A stretch of 64,000 nt of DNA, taken from positions 1-64,000 of the forward strand of contig CAZOLV010000004.1 in NCBI GenBank assembly GCA_964580725.1, given 5' to 3'. The first letter of the stretch is position 1. Each line of letters begins with the position of its first letter. This stretch comes from Amarolinea sp964580725 (GTDB lineage Bacteria > Chloroflexota > Anaerolineae > SSC4 > Amarolineaceae). Below the pieces are notes generated by a model, which was not told the origin of the DNA, did no database searches, and saw only the letters and a list, made by a program, of their open reading frames with translations. A program made the translations under genes and the position numbers. Shown one piece after another: positions 33,341-41,508 of this stretch.

Positions 33341-33448
33341 TCCACGTCTGTCTCCACGTCTGTCTCCACGTCTGTCTCCACGTCTGTCTCCACGTCTGTC
33401 TCCACGTCCGTCTCCACGTCCGTCTCCACGTCCGTCTCCACGTCCGTC
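33341..33448. repeat. 12-bp tandem repeat, nine copies, in the leader of the secreted protein gene
   Basis: Units on the plus strand are TCCACGTCTGTC five times (33341-33400), then TCCACGTCCGTC four times (33401-33448), so a single base marks two blocks. On the minus strand the array is in frame with the downstream gene and would encode (ETDV)9 if translation began upstream at 33495. Confidence 0.93.
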
Positions 33449-33538
33449 TCAGCGGCTGCTTGAGCGCCTTGCTTGCGTGCATCTTGAATCGGCAATCCAG
33501 GCGCCGGGCGCGGCCTGAGCGGCTGGCGTCAGCCGTCG

Positions 33539-35992
33539 TCAGCGCATATCCTGACGGCGCAGGGCCACGAAAGTCAACGCAATACAGACGATAGCCATTG
33601 CGGCCAGGATCCCCAAATTTTGGCCAAGATAGGCGGCGCTGTGCGTGAAGGGGAAGATGAGAGCCTCGACCGGCATGACGAAACTGGCCATGCGGTGCAA
33701 TTCCGGCAGGTTGGCCGTAGCGCCCATCGCTTCGATTCCCCAACGACTGAAAGTGAGCCAGGAGACGAGCCGTGCGCCTCCTTCCAGCTTGAAAACGACG
33801 CCCGCAAAGACGATCTGCGGAATGAGGAAGATCGGCATCAGGCTCATCACGCGGTCTTCGCGTCCTACCGCCGCCGAAAGAAACAGCCCCAGGCAGCTCG
33901 AAGCGAAGATGACCATGAAGACGGCGCCGAAAATCTCGATGACGCCTGGCAGGCCGCTGGCGCCCGCCGCCGGGAAGCGCACGCGCAGATGCACGATCAC
34001 CGTCAGCAGCGCCGCCTGGATGAACCCAATCCCGAAAAGGACGACCAGCTTGGAGACGACATAGGCGCCAATCCCCAGGTTGACGAAACGCTCGCGCCGA
34101 TAGATCGCCAGTTCTTTGACGATTTCGCGCACGGCGTTGATCAGCCCGAACCAGGCTGCGATGCAGGCCAGCACGAAGAGGATTTTCTGCATCTCCGCCA
34201 AATCGGTCACGCGCACATTGAGGCCCTGATCGAAGAGGCCCGGCTTGACGACCAGGAAGAGCAGGAGGGCGATCAGCGGCGCCTGCAGCAGCAGGAAAAG
34301 CAGGTTGCGCCGGTCGCGCAGCATGATGCGCAGGTAGCGTTCGATCAGGATGGTGGTTTGGCGCCAGAAGGATGTCAGGGCGCTGCGGCCGCGCACCAGG
34401 GCAGGGGTGGACGGGGCGGCGTTGACGTGTGCCGCTGCGGTTGGCTGCCGCTGATAGCCGCACCCGGCGCATGTCGCCTGATCGGACGGCAGCGGTTCGG
34501 AGCAGCGCGGGCAGGTGCCGGCCAGGCGGCGCTGGATGTAGGCATCGTAGAAGCTGGAGGCCAGAAAGGCCTGCTGCCAGCGTTCCGGCTCCAGTTCGAC
34601 CTGGTGATAGATCTCGGCGAACTCGCGCACGCCGAAGAATGCCAATGCCTCGGCGGGCGGGCCGTAGAAAACCAGGCGCCCCCGTTCGGCCAGGAAGGCG
34701 ACGAGATCGCAATCCTGGATGTTGTCGGTGGCGTGCGTGACCAGGATGACGGTGGCGCCGCCGTTGGCAACCTGACGCAGGGTGAACATCATCTTCTTGT
34801 CCAGGCCAGGATCGAGACCGGAAGTCGGCTCGTCGAGGAAGATGATGCCCGGCTCGGCGATCAGTTCGACCGCCAGGCTGACGCGCTTGCGCTGGCCGCC
34901 GCTGAGCTGGCGGATGAGGACGCCGCGCCGGTTGCTCATGGCGACCTGCTGCAGCACCGTTTCGATGCGCCGCTCGATCTCGGCGTCGGTGGTGTCGGGT
35001 GGCAGGCGCAGGCGGGCGACATAGCGCAGCGCCTCTTCCACCGTCAGTTCGCGATGGATGATGTCGTCCTGTGGAACGTAGCCGATGCTCTGCCGGTAGG
35101 CGTCGAAGCGTTCGTAGAGGTCATCGCCGTTGATGAGAACGTGTCCCTCGACGGGGCGAAAGGCGTTCAGCCCGTCGAGCAGGGTTGATTTACCGGTGCC
35201 GCTGCCGCCGACGATCGCGACGAATTCACGCGGGCGGATGACGAGCGAAACGTCGCTCAGCAGCAGCTTGAAACCGTTGTCGGTCGGGGCGGTTTTGGGG
35301 GCGGGCACCTGTTTGCGCAGACTCACACCGTCCAGGCGGATGCCGGCGCGGCGCAAGTCAACCATTTCCAGGCTGTGACCGTCATAGTGCAGTTGAACGG
35401 AACCGATCATCACGTCGTCGTTGGGACGCAGCAGTTGTGCCTGCACCCGTACACCGTTGACATAGACGCCGCTGGCGCTCTGCAACCCGCGCAGCAGGTG
35501 TCCCTGGCTGGCCGGCGTCACGACGGCGTGAAAAGCGGCGACGGTTGGGTCGTTGATCACCAGGTCATTGCGCGGATCGCGCCCCACGCTGACCTCGTCC
35601 TGCAACGAGACCTGGCGACGCTGGGCGGGGTCGGATGCGGCGGCGTCGAAATAGAGCAGCGAGACGAAATCCTCGGCGTCACCGGGGATACGCACGATCT
35701 CGCCGTTGTCGAGCTTCTCCTCGACGATGCGCTGTCCCTTGTATGTCAGGCCGTTGGGGCTGCGCAGCCACTGGCCCGCACGCTCCTGGCCATCGAGCAG
35801 GTGATAGCCGTCGGCTTGCAGGCGCAGGGTGGCGTGATAGGGCGCCACGACCGGTGATTCGATGACGATGTCGTTGCCCTCGGCGCTGCGCCCCAGGCGC
35901 AGCAGTGGCGCGATCAGCGGGACTGTCAATTGGTGACCGGGCCAGGCGATGATCAGTTGGCGGTGGTTATCGTGCGTCGCGGCGTCAGACAT
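33539..35992 (-). CDS. FHA-FHA-ABC ATPase-zinc ribbon-ABC2 permease fusion
   Basis: 817 residues. Two forkhead-associated domains (about 5-115 and 120-225; LRLGRSAEGNDIVI and VSVGRDPRNDLVINDP with the phospho-Thr-binding Arg/Ser pattern) precede an ABCG-type ATPase: Walker A GGSGTGKST (Lys268), Q-loop IGYVPQDDII, signature LSGGQRKRVSL, Walker B GIIFLDEPTSGLDP. A zinc ribbon begins at Cys494 (C-x2-C, then C-x2-C in CAGCGYQ) and an ABC-2 membrane domain of about six helices ends the protein. FHA heads imply control by Ser/Thr kinases. It is a half-transporter that should dimerise to export a lipid or other hydrophobic substrate. The zinc ribbon between ATPase and membrane domain is unusual. Confidence 0.9.
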   Translation of the reverse strand: MSDAATHDNHRQLIIAWPGHQLTVPLIAPLLRLGRSAEGNDIVIESPVVAPYHATLRLQADGYHLLDGQERAGQWLRSPNGLTYKGQRIVEEKLDNGEIVRIPGDAEDFVSLLYFDAAASDPAQRRQVSLQDEVSVGRDPRNDLVINDPTVAAFHAVVTPASQGHLLRGLQSASGVYVNGVRVQAQLLRPNDDVMIGSVQLHYDGHSLEMVDLRRAGIRLDGVSLRKQVPAPKTAPTDNGFKLLLSDVSLVIRPREFVAIVGGSGTGKSTLLDGLNAFRPVEGHVLINGDDLYERFDAYRQSIGYVPQDDIIHRELTVEEALRYVARLRLPPDTTDAEIERRIETVLQQVAMSNRRGVLIRQLSGGQRKRVSLAVELIAEPGIIFLDEPTSGLDPGLDKKMMFTLRQVANGGATVILVTHATDNIQDCDLVAFLAERGRLVFYGPPAEALAFFGVREFAEIYHQVELEPERWQQAFLASSFYDAYIQRRLAGTCPRCSEPLPSDQATCAGCGYQRQPTAAAHVNAAPSTPALVRGRSALTSFWRQTTILIERYLRIMLRDRRNLLFLLLQAPLIALLLFLVVKPGLFDQGLNVRVTDLAEMQKILFVLACIAAWFGLINAVREIVKELAIYRRERFVNLGIGAYVVSKLVVLFGIGFIQAALLTVIVHLRVRFPAAGASGLPGVIEIFGAVFMVIFASSCLGLFLSAAVGREDRVMSLMPIFLIPQIVFAGVVFKLEGGARLVSWLTFSRWGIEAMGATANLPELHRMASFVMPVEALIFPFTHSAAYLGQNLGILAAMAIVCIALTFVALRRQDMR

Positions 35993-36103
35993 GACTCTCG
36001 TTGCCTTTCTGGTTCCTTCTGCGCACCGCGTCGCCAGGCGGCGCGGTCTAGGCGTATTGTCGCATCAGATCGTAAAGAGATCGTTAAACGCACCCGGATG
36101 GCA

Positions 36104-36214
36104 AAGACCTGCCAGGTCTTCCACAACCTGACAGGTTTCCATGATACCTGGAGAGAAGATTGGCGCAACTCAAAGCCGAAGACCCCGCAAGTCGAACGAA
36201 CCTGCGAGGTCTTC
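36104..36214. repeat. Cluster of AACCTG/CAGGTT palindromes
   Basis: Three elements lie in the gap 35993-36265: a perfect palindrome AAGACCTG-C-CAGGTCTT (36104-36120), a perfect palindrome AACCTG-A-CAGGTT (36125-36137), and an imperfect stem GAAGACC..CGCA / TGCG.GGTCTTC (36178-36214). No gene is supported. They can form hairpins in RNA of either strand. Confidence 0.75.
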
Positions 36215-36265
36215 CCTGTTGGCGCATCTGGCTGGGCGCTGATCTACGGGCGGCTGCTAGCCGGA

Positions 36266-36793
36266 TCAACGCTCGTTGTTACGACCGAGCAGCCCTTGCA
36301 GCAGGAAGCCGAGTCCTGCCAGGATGATGAAGACAGGCCAGAAGCGGGCCAGTTGCGCCAGGACCGAGCCGGAGATGGCGCCTGTCGTATAGGCAAAGCC
36401 GACCGCTGCCACGGAAAAGCCGGCGAAGGCCCACAGCAGTTGCCCCCAATGCCGCCAGTGAAAGAGCCAACTGATGCCGTTGCTGACACCGATGAGCAGG
36501 GGGAAGACCGGCCAAGCCAGCGTCCAGTCTTGCCCAAACCAGTTGCCGTTGTACCAGCCCAGGAAGAAGACGCCAAGCAGGGTCATGAAGATGGCACCTC
36601 CCAGGTCATCGGGATTGGCCAGCGGGTTGTTGAAGTGGCGTACGATCAACGCCACGCCGCCGATCACCAGGATCACGGGCCAGAGGACGTCGAGCCGGAA
36701 GCCGGGCACATCGAGATTTTGCAGCAGGAACCAGACGCCGACCAGGATCAGGATGATGGCCGGAATGATGGGCCGTGAACGTTGCGAATCCAT
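36266..36793 (-). CDS. LiaF-like/DUF5668 membrane protein
   Basis: 175 residues with four paired hydrophobic hairpins: IIPAIILILVGVWFLLQNLDV, LWPVILVIGGVALIV, FMTLLGVFFLGWYNGNW, LAWPVFPLLIGVSNGISW and a last FWPVFIILAGLGFLLQGL. The repeated 'WPV...L.GV' pattern is that of the DUF5668/LiaF N-terminal family linked to cell envelope stress systems. It lies 47 bp downstream of the PspC gene on the same strand, so the two probably form one envelope-stress operon. Confidence 0.75.
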   Translation of the reverse strand: MDSQRSRPIIPAIILILVGVWFLLQNLDVPGFRLDVLWPVILVIGGVALIVRHFNNPLANPDDLGGAIFMTLLGVFFLGWYNGNWFGQDWTLAWPVFPLLIGVSNGISWLFHWRHWGQLLWAFAGFSVAAVGFAYTTGAISGSVLAQLARFWPVFIILAGLGFLLQGLLGRNNER

Positions 36794-36840
36794 GTTTTTT
36801 CCCCTCTGAATGCAGACGCCAGATTTTTCAGGTCGAAAGG

Positions 36841-37563
36841 TCAGATGACGGGGGGTGCGCCCGCATCATCGGCCGGGGCTTCGGGGATGACGATCAGGGC
36901 CAGGATGTAGAGCATGACGCCGACTCCCACCGTGGAGAGCGAGGCGATGACCCAGATCAGGCGCACGAAGTTGGCCTCGATGCCGAGATAATCGGCGATG
37001 CCGGCGCAGACGCCGCCGACCATGCGATTGGAACGGCTGCGCAGCAGGGCGCGGTCGCCCCGCACGACGCCTTTCCAGTCCACCTTGCGCCCGGAGACGC
37101 CGAGCAGCATGATGAGGCCGAGGCCGATCAGCACGGCGGGCCAGAAGATCTGCCAGAAGGTGCGCCACAGGGCGCGCAGCGGGATCAGATCGAGGTTGCC
37201 GAGCAGCAGCAGGATGCCGGCGGCGACGAGCAGACCGCCCCAGAGCAGGCCGCGGTTGTGAGCGCGGCTGGCCCAGGCGCTCAGGTTGGCACCGCGCCGG
37301 CTGACGGGCGGCTTGTTGGCTGCATGTTCGGCCGATTCTTCGGGCAAGACGATGGCCATGACCAGGTAGGCCAGGGCGCCGGCGCCGCCGAAGAGAATCG
37401 AAATGAGCCAAACGAGTCGGATGAGCGTGGGATCAATGCCCAGATACTCGGCCAGACCACCCGCAACGCCGGCGACTTGCCGATCGGTGCGTGAACGAGC
37501 CAGGCGGCGCGGTTCGTCGTTGGGCGCGGCCTCGATGATCATCGGTTGTTGGTTGATTGTCAT
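36841..37563 (-). CDS. Tandem PspC-domain membrane protein
   Basis: 240 residues from the ATG at 37563 (AGGAGA upstream; the longer frame is not supported). Two PspC domains are visible: RLARSRTDRQVAGVAGGLAEYLGIDPTLIRLVW (about 18-75) and LRSRSNRMVGGVCAGIADYLGIEANFVRLIW (about 170-230), each followed by a helix pair. A central pair of helices (GLLWGGLLVAAGILLLLGNLDLI) resembles the LiaF-type unit of the neighbour. PspC proteins sense and respond to membrane damage. Confidence 0.9.
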   Translation of the reverse strand: MTINQQPMIIEAAPNDEPRRLARSRTDRQVAGVAGGLAEYLGIDPTLIRLVWLISILFGGAGALAYLVMAIVLPEESAEHAANKPPVSRRGANLSAWASRAHNRGLLWGGLLVAAGILLLLGNLDLIPLRALWRTFWQIFWPAVLIGLGLIMLLGVSGRKVDWKGVVRGDRALLRSRSNRMVGGVCAGIADYLGIEANFVRLIWVIASLSTVGVGVMLYILALIVIPEAPADDAGAPPVI

Positions 37564-37688
37564 GTACGTATCTCCTGTGCGCCGCTTCGATCTATCGCCA
37601 GTCTCTTGTGTCTGGCGTTCTGTCTTGTTCTGTGCGGCGCTTTCAGGTTTCAATACGCAGGACGATGCGTCGAAGTTGCAGACAGAAC

Positions 37689-37711
37689 GGGGGGCCGGCT
37701 GCCGGCCGGCC
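37689..37711 (-). terminator. GC hairpin after the alpha/beta hydrolase gene
   Basis: GGGGCCGGC (37689-37697) and GCCGGCCCC (37703-37711) form a perfect 9-bp stem. It lies 60 bp past the hydrolase stop on the minus strand and is followed there by CCGTTCT. The U-tract is weak. Confidence 0.45.
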
Positions 37712-37770
37712 CCGACCGAACACGGCGTTGGACTGATCGGCAACCGGCTTGAACTGTGCGCTGGCGGCAA

Positions 37771-38838
37771 TCAACCAATTTGCAGGAAGGGCAGCAGCGC
37801 CTGCTGGAACTCCTGCGGCTTTTCGATGTGCGGCGCATGGCCGCAATCTGCCACGATCACTTCGGTGTAGGCGCCGCCCCGGTCCTGATAGGAGTCCAAC
37901 ACGAAGCGCAGTTGGCTGACCATCGGCTGCGGGGGATAGGCGTCGTTGCCGGGCCAACCGGGCACGAAGCCGAGCTGGCCCAGAAATCCAAAATCGAAGA
38001 AGGAGGTGTCCGACACGATCTGGTCGTCGGCGCCGCGCACCCAGAGCACTTTGGGCTGTGGTTCAATGTCGGCGAAGGCGCGCAGGTCGCAGTAGGCGGG
38101 AGAGTAGGTGTTGTTGATGCCGCGCGTGCCGGGGCCAACCCCAGGCCAACTGGCGCACAGGGTCATGTCGCCGGGATAGAAGTCATCGCCCACTTTGGTG
38201 GAGAGCATGGCCGAGACGAAGACTTCTTCGCGTGCGGGTGCGGGGCGGAAGGGAGGTTTGAAGTAGAAGGCGTTCATGACGTTGCGCGGGCTGTTGGGAC
38301 TGTCGCTGCTGCGATCACCCGCTTGCAGGCGTTGGGCAAACTCCGGGTTGGCTGTGCCGCCGCCCGAACCGGCAAAATCGCTGCTGTTCGGTTTTCCGTC
38401 CAGATCGTGACTGCCGCCAAAGCCAAAGGGCGACATGGCGTCCACGAGGGTGATGGTGCGCACCCAGGCGGCGTTGTCCAGCGCATACTGCATGGCGATG
38501 CCGCCGCCAGCCGACCAACCGATCAAGTGGAAGGGGCCGATGCCCAGGGCTTCGATCAGGCTGTGCAGGTCATCCGACCAGTCGCGCAGGCCGCGACTGG
38601 CGTCGATGGGTAGAGGCTGCGTCTCGCCGTAGCCGCGCAGGTCTGGCGCAACGACGTACGCGCCTTCGGCGGCCAGCGCCTGCATCGTTTCTTCCCAGAA
38701 ACGGGCAGACGAGACATTGCCGTGCACAAGCACGACCGGCTCGCCGCTGCTGCGGCCAGCGAACAACACGTGCATCTCGATACGCGCCGTCGGTACACGC
38801 CGCGCTTCGATGCCAGCAAGGAGTGGGAAGTCAGACAT
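37771..38838 (-). CDS. Alpha/beta hydrolase
   Basis: 355 residues. VVLVHGNVSSARFWEE (oxyanion), APDLRGYGETQPLPIDASRGLRDW, nucleophile elbow LIGWSAGGGIAMQYA with Ser in G-W-S-A-G, acid in VLWVRGADDQIVSD and His in DCGHAPHIEKP. About 110 residues of cap lie between elbow and acid (MSPFGFGGSHDLDGKPNSSDFAGS onwards), longer than the usual cap, which may shape a large substrate pocket. No signal peptide. A TACAAT -10 box lies upstream near 38897-38902. The substrate cannot be inferred. Confidence 0.88.
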   Translation of the reverse strand: MSDFPLLAGIEARRVPTARIEMHVLFAGRSSGEPVVLVHGNVSSARFWEETMQALAAEGAYVVAPDLRGYGETQPLPIDASRGLRDWSDDLHSLIEALGIGPFHLIGWSAGGGIAMQYALDNAAWVRTITLVDAMSPFGFGGSHDLDGKPNSSDFAGSGGGTANPEFAQRLQAGDRSSDSPNSPRNVMNAFYFKPPFRPAPAREEVFVSAMLSTKVGDDFYPGDMTLCASWPGVGPGTRGINNTYSPAYCDLRAFADIEPQPKVLWVRGADDQIVSDTSFFDFGFLGQLGFVPGWPGNDAYPPQPMVSQLRFVLDSYQDRGGAYTEVIVADCGHAPHIEKPQEFQQALLPFLQIG

Positions 38839-39045
38839 GACTCAGTTCCTTTCTCGATAGAGATGTTGGGATGGTGGGACGAAAACGGATCGGGTCTATT
38901 GTACCACAGGGAGTGGAAAGTAGGGAGCGGAAAGTGGGTGTCTGCTGGCTGTGCCTGTCGAAGCTGGATTGGCGTTCCTGCTCTGCTCCCTTCGATAGGC
39001 TCAGGGAGCGAGGCGCCCGCCGGGCTGGTTCTTCCTGTTCCTGAG

Positions 39046-39075
39046 TTGGACGAGCAGACGGCTGGATGGTAGAAT
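39046..39075 (+). promoter_or_regulatory. Promoter of hisS
   Basis: TTGGAC (39046-39051), 18 bp, TAGAAT (39070-39075), 45 bp before the hisS start. The gap 38839-39120 also holds an imperfect stem CTCCCT-TCGATAGGCTC-AGGGAG around 38985-39010 with a REP-like core. No T-box consensus was found. Confidence 0.5.
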
Positions 39076-39120
39076 AGGCGGCGTTTGGACGTGGAATTGA
39101 CAGCAATCACGAGGACGATC

Positions 39121-40383
39121 ATGCTTTACACTGCGCCCACCGGCGTCAAGGATATTTTGCCAGAGGAATGGCCCTACTGGCGTCACATCGAACAGCAAAT
39201 CGAGCGCATCACAGCCCTCTACGGATTCGAGCCGATTGGCGTGCCGATCTTCGAATCAACCGCTCTCTTTGCGCGCGGCGTTGGCGAGGGGTCGGACTTG
39301 ATGGTGCAAAAGGAGATGTATTCGTTTCAGGACAAGAGCGGCGAAGAGTTGACGCTGCGGCCGGAGTTCACGGCGGGCATCATGCGGGCCTTTGTCGAGC
39401 ATGGAATGCACACGCGCCCAACGCCGCTGCGTCTCTACGCCGTCGGTCCGATCTTCCGCCAGGAAAAGCCGCAGGCGGGGCGCTACCGCATCCATCATCA
39501 GTTCAATGTGGAGGCGCTTGGCGAAGATGACCCGGCCACCGACGTCGAGGTGATGTCGGTCGCCTGGGATTTGTACGACGCCCTCGGCTTCAAGCAGCTC
39601 TCGTTCATGATCAACAGTACCGGCTGTCGCGCCTGTCGTCCCGCCTTCGTTCAGGGGTTGCGCGCTTACTTTTCCCCCTTGCTTGCACAGTTGGGTGAGA
39701 CCGACCGCACGCGCCTGGCGCGCAATCCGCTGCGTCTGCTCGATTCCAAAGATCCGCAGATGGTTCCACTGCTGGACGGTGCGCCCTTGATTCATGACTT
39801 CCTCTGCGCAAGCTGTCGTGACCACTTCGCCAGCCTGCGCCAACTGCTCGATGCACTGGAGCGCCCCTACACCGTCAACCCGCGCCTGGTGCGCGGTCTC
39901 GACTACTACGTCAAAACGGTGTTCGAGGTGTGGGCGCAGGACATTGGCGCACAGGCGGCGGTGTGCGGCGGCGGCCGTTACGACGGGCTGATCGAAGAAT
40001 TGGGCGGCTCGCCCACGCCGGGCGTCGGCTTCGGTTCGGGCATCGAGCGCATCATTTTGGCGCTCAAGGCGCAGGGCATCACGCCGCCGCCCCTGCCCGC
40101 GCCCACGGTCATGCTGGCGCATCGCGGCCCGGCCGCCCGGCTGGAGGCGATTCGCCTGCTGCAAGCCCTGCGTCAGGCCGGCATTGGCGCGCTGCTGCCC
40201 TACCGGGAGAGCCTCAAGGCGCAGTTGAAACAGGCCGATCGCGCCCATGTGCGCTTTGCGCTGATCCTGGGCGAGGATGAACTGGCCGCACAGACCATCA
40301 CCGTGCGCGATCTGGCCAACAGCCAGCAGACCGTTGTTCCCCTGGACGGCGTCATCTCCTGGCTGCACAAGCACACAACCTGA
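39121..40383 (+). CDS. hisS: Histidyl-tRNA synthetase
   Basis: 420 residues from the ATG at 39121 (GAGGACG upstream; an upstream GTG-like extension adds 12 unlikely residues). Class II motifs: motif 1 at GFEPIGVPIFESTALF, motif 2 PIFRQEKPQAGRYRIHHQFNVEALG, HisA motif LVRGLDYYVKTVFEV and motif 3 GVGFGSGIERIILAL. GGGRYDGLIEELGG is the HisB motif. The C-terminal anticodon-binding domain starts near residue 330. It charges tRNA-His. It is convergent with the small membrane protein downstream. Confidence 0.97.
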   Translation: MLYTAPTGVKDILPEEWPYWRHIEQQIERITALYGFEPIGVPIFESTALFARGVGEGSDLMVQKEMYSFQDKSGEELTLRPEFTAGIMRAFVEHGMHTRPTPLRLYAVGPIFRQEKPQAGRYRIHHQFNVEALGEDDPATDVEVMSVAWDLYDALGFKQLSFMINSTGCRACRPAFVQGLRAYFSPLLAQLGETDRTRLARNPLRLLDSKDPQMVPLLDGAPLIHDFLCASCRDHFASLRQLLDALERPYTVNPRLVRGLDYYVKTVFEVWAQDIGAQAAVCGGGRYDGLIEELGGSPTPGVGFGSGIERIILALKAQGITPPPLPAPTVMLAHRGPAARLEAIRLLQALRQAGIGALLPYRESLKAQLKQADRAHVRFALILGEDELAAQTITVRDLANSQQTVVPLDGVISWLHKHTT

Positions 40384-40388
40384 AAAGG

Positions 40389-40622
40389 CTAACTGTTGGC
40401 CCAGCGTTCGATGACGCTGAGTAGGAGCCAGAGGAACAGGATGAGGCTGGCGCCGGCCAGCAGGCAGATGAGGCCGGTGGCGGCTGCCCAACCGCCGTAG
40501 ATCACGCCGATCAGCGCGCCGCCCACGATGAGCAAGAAACCAATGACCGCCAGCAGCAGCCGGCGGTCGGTCTGCTGGCGATAGCGCCGGTAGTCGGTCG
40601 GTTCGGATGGTTTGCCGTTCAT
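40389..40622 (-). CDS. Small two-helix membrane protein
   Basis: 77 residues: a charged N-terminus (EPTDYRRYRQQTDRR) and two hydrophobic helices (LLLAVIGFLLIVGGALIGVIYGG and AATGLICLLAGASLILFLWLLL). It is the last gene of the adenosine deaminase-acetyltransferase run, 31 bp after the acetyltransferase, which supports it. Function unknown. Confidence 0.65.
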   Translation of the reverse strand: MNGKPSEPTDYRRYRQQTDRRLLLAVIGFLLIVGGALIGVIYGGWAAATGLICLLAGASLILFLWLLLSVIERWANS

Positions 40623-40653
40623 GCCTTTGTCTCGCCTCTTTTGTGTTTTCCGA

Positions 40654-41508
40654 TCAAGCGGCGCGCCAGTGCATCTCGTGCTGGCGCTCGATCACGTAAT
40701 AGCCCAGCGCCGCCAGCACATGGTTCCAGGCGCTCTCCACTGGCTCGTTGACCAGCGCCGCGGTCAGGCCAAAAAAGCGGAGATGCAGACCTTGCAGCAG
40801 ATCACGGCCCAGCCGGCGCGGCTCGACGCCGGGCGCTGCGCCCAGGTCGAGCAGCCGCAGCCGTGCACCCTGCGGCGGCCGCATGAGCAGATAGGCCTGC
40901 GGCTCGCCGCTCTCATTGGCCACGGCCAGCGCCTGCACGTCGGCGACATCCTTGAACGACGCCGCTTCACGCTGCCAACAGGGTGCGACCGTATGCCAGG
41001 CCGCCGCGCGCTCCAGCGCCCAGGCCGCCTGCATGATCTGCGGCTTGACGGCGGGCGCGGGCAGCGCGCCTTGTGTCGCCAGCCGCTCCCAAACGAGCAG
41101 TTCACGCGTGATCTGGAATCCCGCCGCCTGATAGAGCGCAATGGCGGGCGCGTTGCGGGTCAACACCTCCAGTTGAACCTGGCGCAGGCCGGCGGTGCGG
41201 GCGTTGTCCAGCGCCTGTTGCAGCAAGCGCCGCCCGATACCCTGGCGACGCCAGGCCGGCGCCACTCCCATCGAGCCGATCCAGCCGCGCCCCTGCCGCC
41301 GGGCCAGCAGGACGATGCCCACCGGCGCTCCGTCCATCAACGCCGCGACCGACAGCGCCGGCTCGATGTCCCAGGCCGCATGGCCGGCCGCTATTTGCGC
41401 CACGCTGCGCTGCACCGGCACGGCATAGTCGGCGTAGACGGCGTTGAGCAGATCGGTCGTTGTTTCCAGTGATAACTGCGCCACGGACGCCAATTGTAGA
41501 TCAGGCAT
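40654..41508 (-). CDS. GNAT-family acetyltransferase
   Basis: 284 residues from the ATG at 41508, which overlaps the adenosine deaminase stop by 8 bp (ATGCCTGA). The GNAT core is in residues about 50-140: GIVLLARRQGRGWIGSMGVAPAWRRQGIGRRLLQQALDNARTAG holds the R/Q-x-x-G-x-G/A acetyl-CoA loop (RRQGIG), and VLTRNAPAIALYQAAGFQITRE is the last strand and helix. A second half (about 150-284) looks like a degenerate GNAT repeat. Substrate unknown; coupling to purine salvage is suggestive only. Confidence 0.85.
   Translation of the reverse strand: MPDLQLASVAQLSLETTTDLLNAVYADYAVPVQRSVAQIAAGHAAWDIEPALSVAALMDGAPVGIVLLARRQGRGWIGSMGVAPAWRRQGIGRRLLQQALDNARTAGLRQVQLEVLTRNAPAIALYQAAGFQITRELLVWERLATQGALPAPAVKPQIMQAAWALERAAAWHTVAPCWQREAASFKDVADVQALAVANESGEPQAYLLMRPPQGARLRLLDLGAAPGVEPRRLGRDLLQGLHLRFFGLTAALVNEPVESAWNHVLAALGYYVIERQHEMHWRAA

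Noticed and set aside
33341..33448. Possible CRISPR
   Set aside because: The 12-bp units are contiguous without spacers, so it is a tandem repeat.
33620..35188. Long frame antisense to the FHA-ABC gene
   Set aside because: Shadow of a gene with clear FHA, Walker and signature motifs.
36104..36137. Insertion sequence ends
   Set aside because: Palindromes are short, with no transposase frame or target-site duplication nearby.
39001..39120. T-box riboswitch before hisS
   Set aside because: No T-box consensus or specifier stem was recognised.
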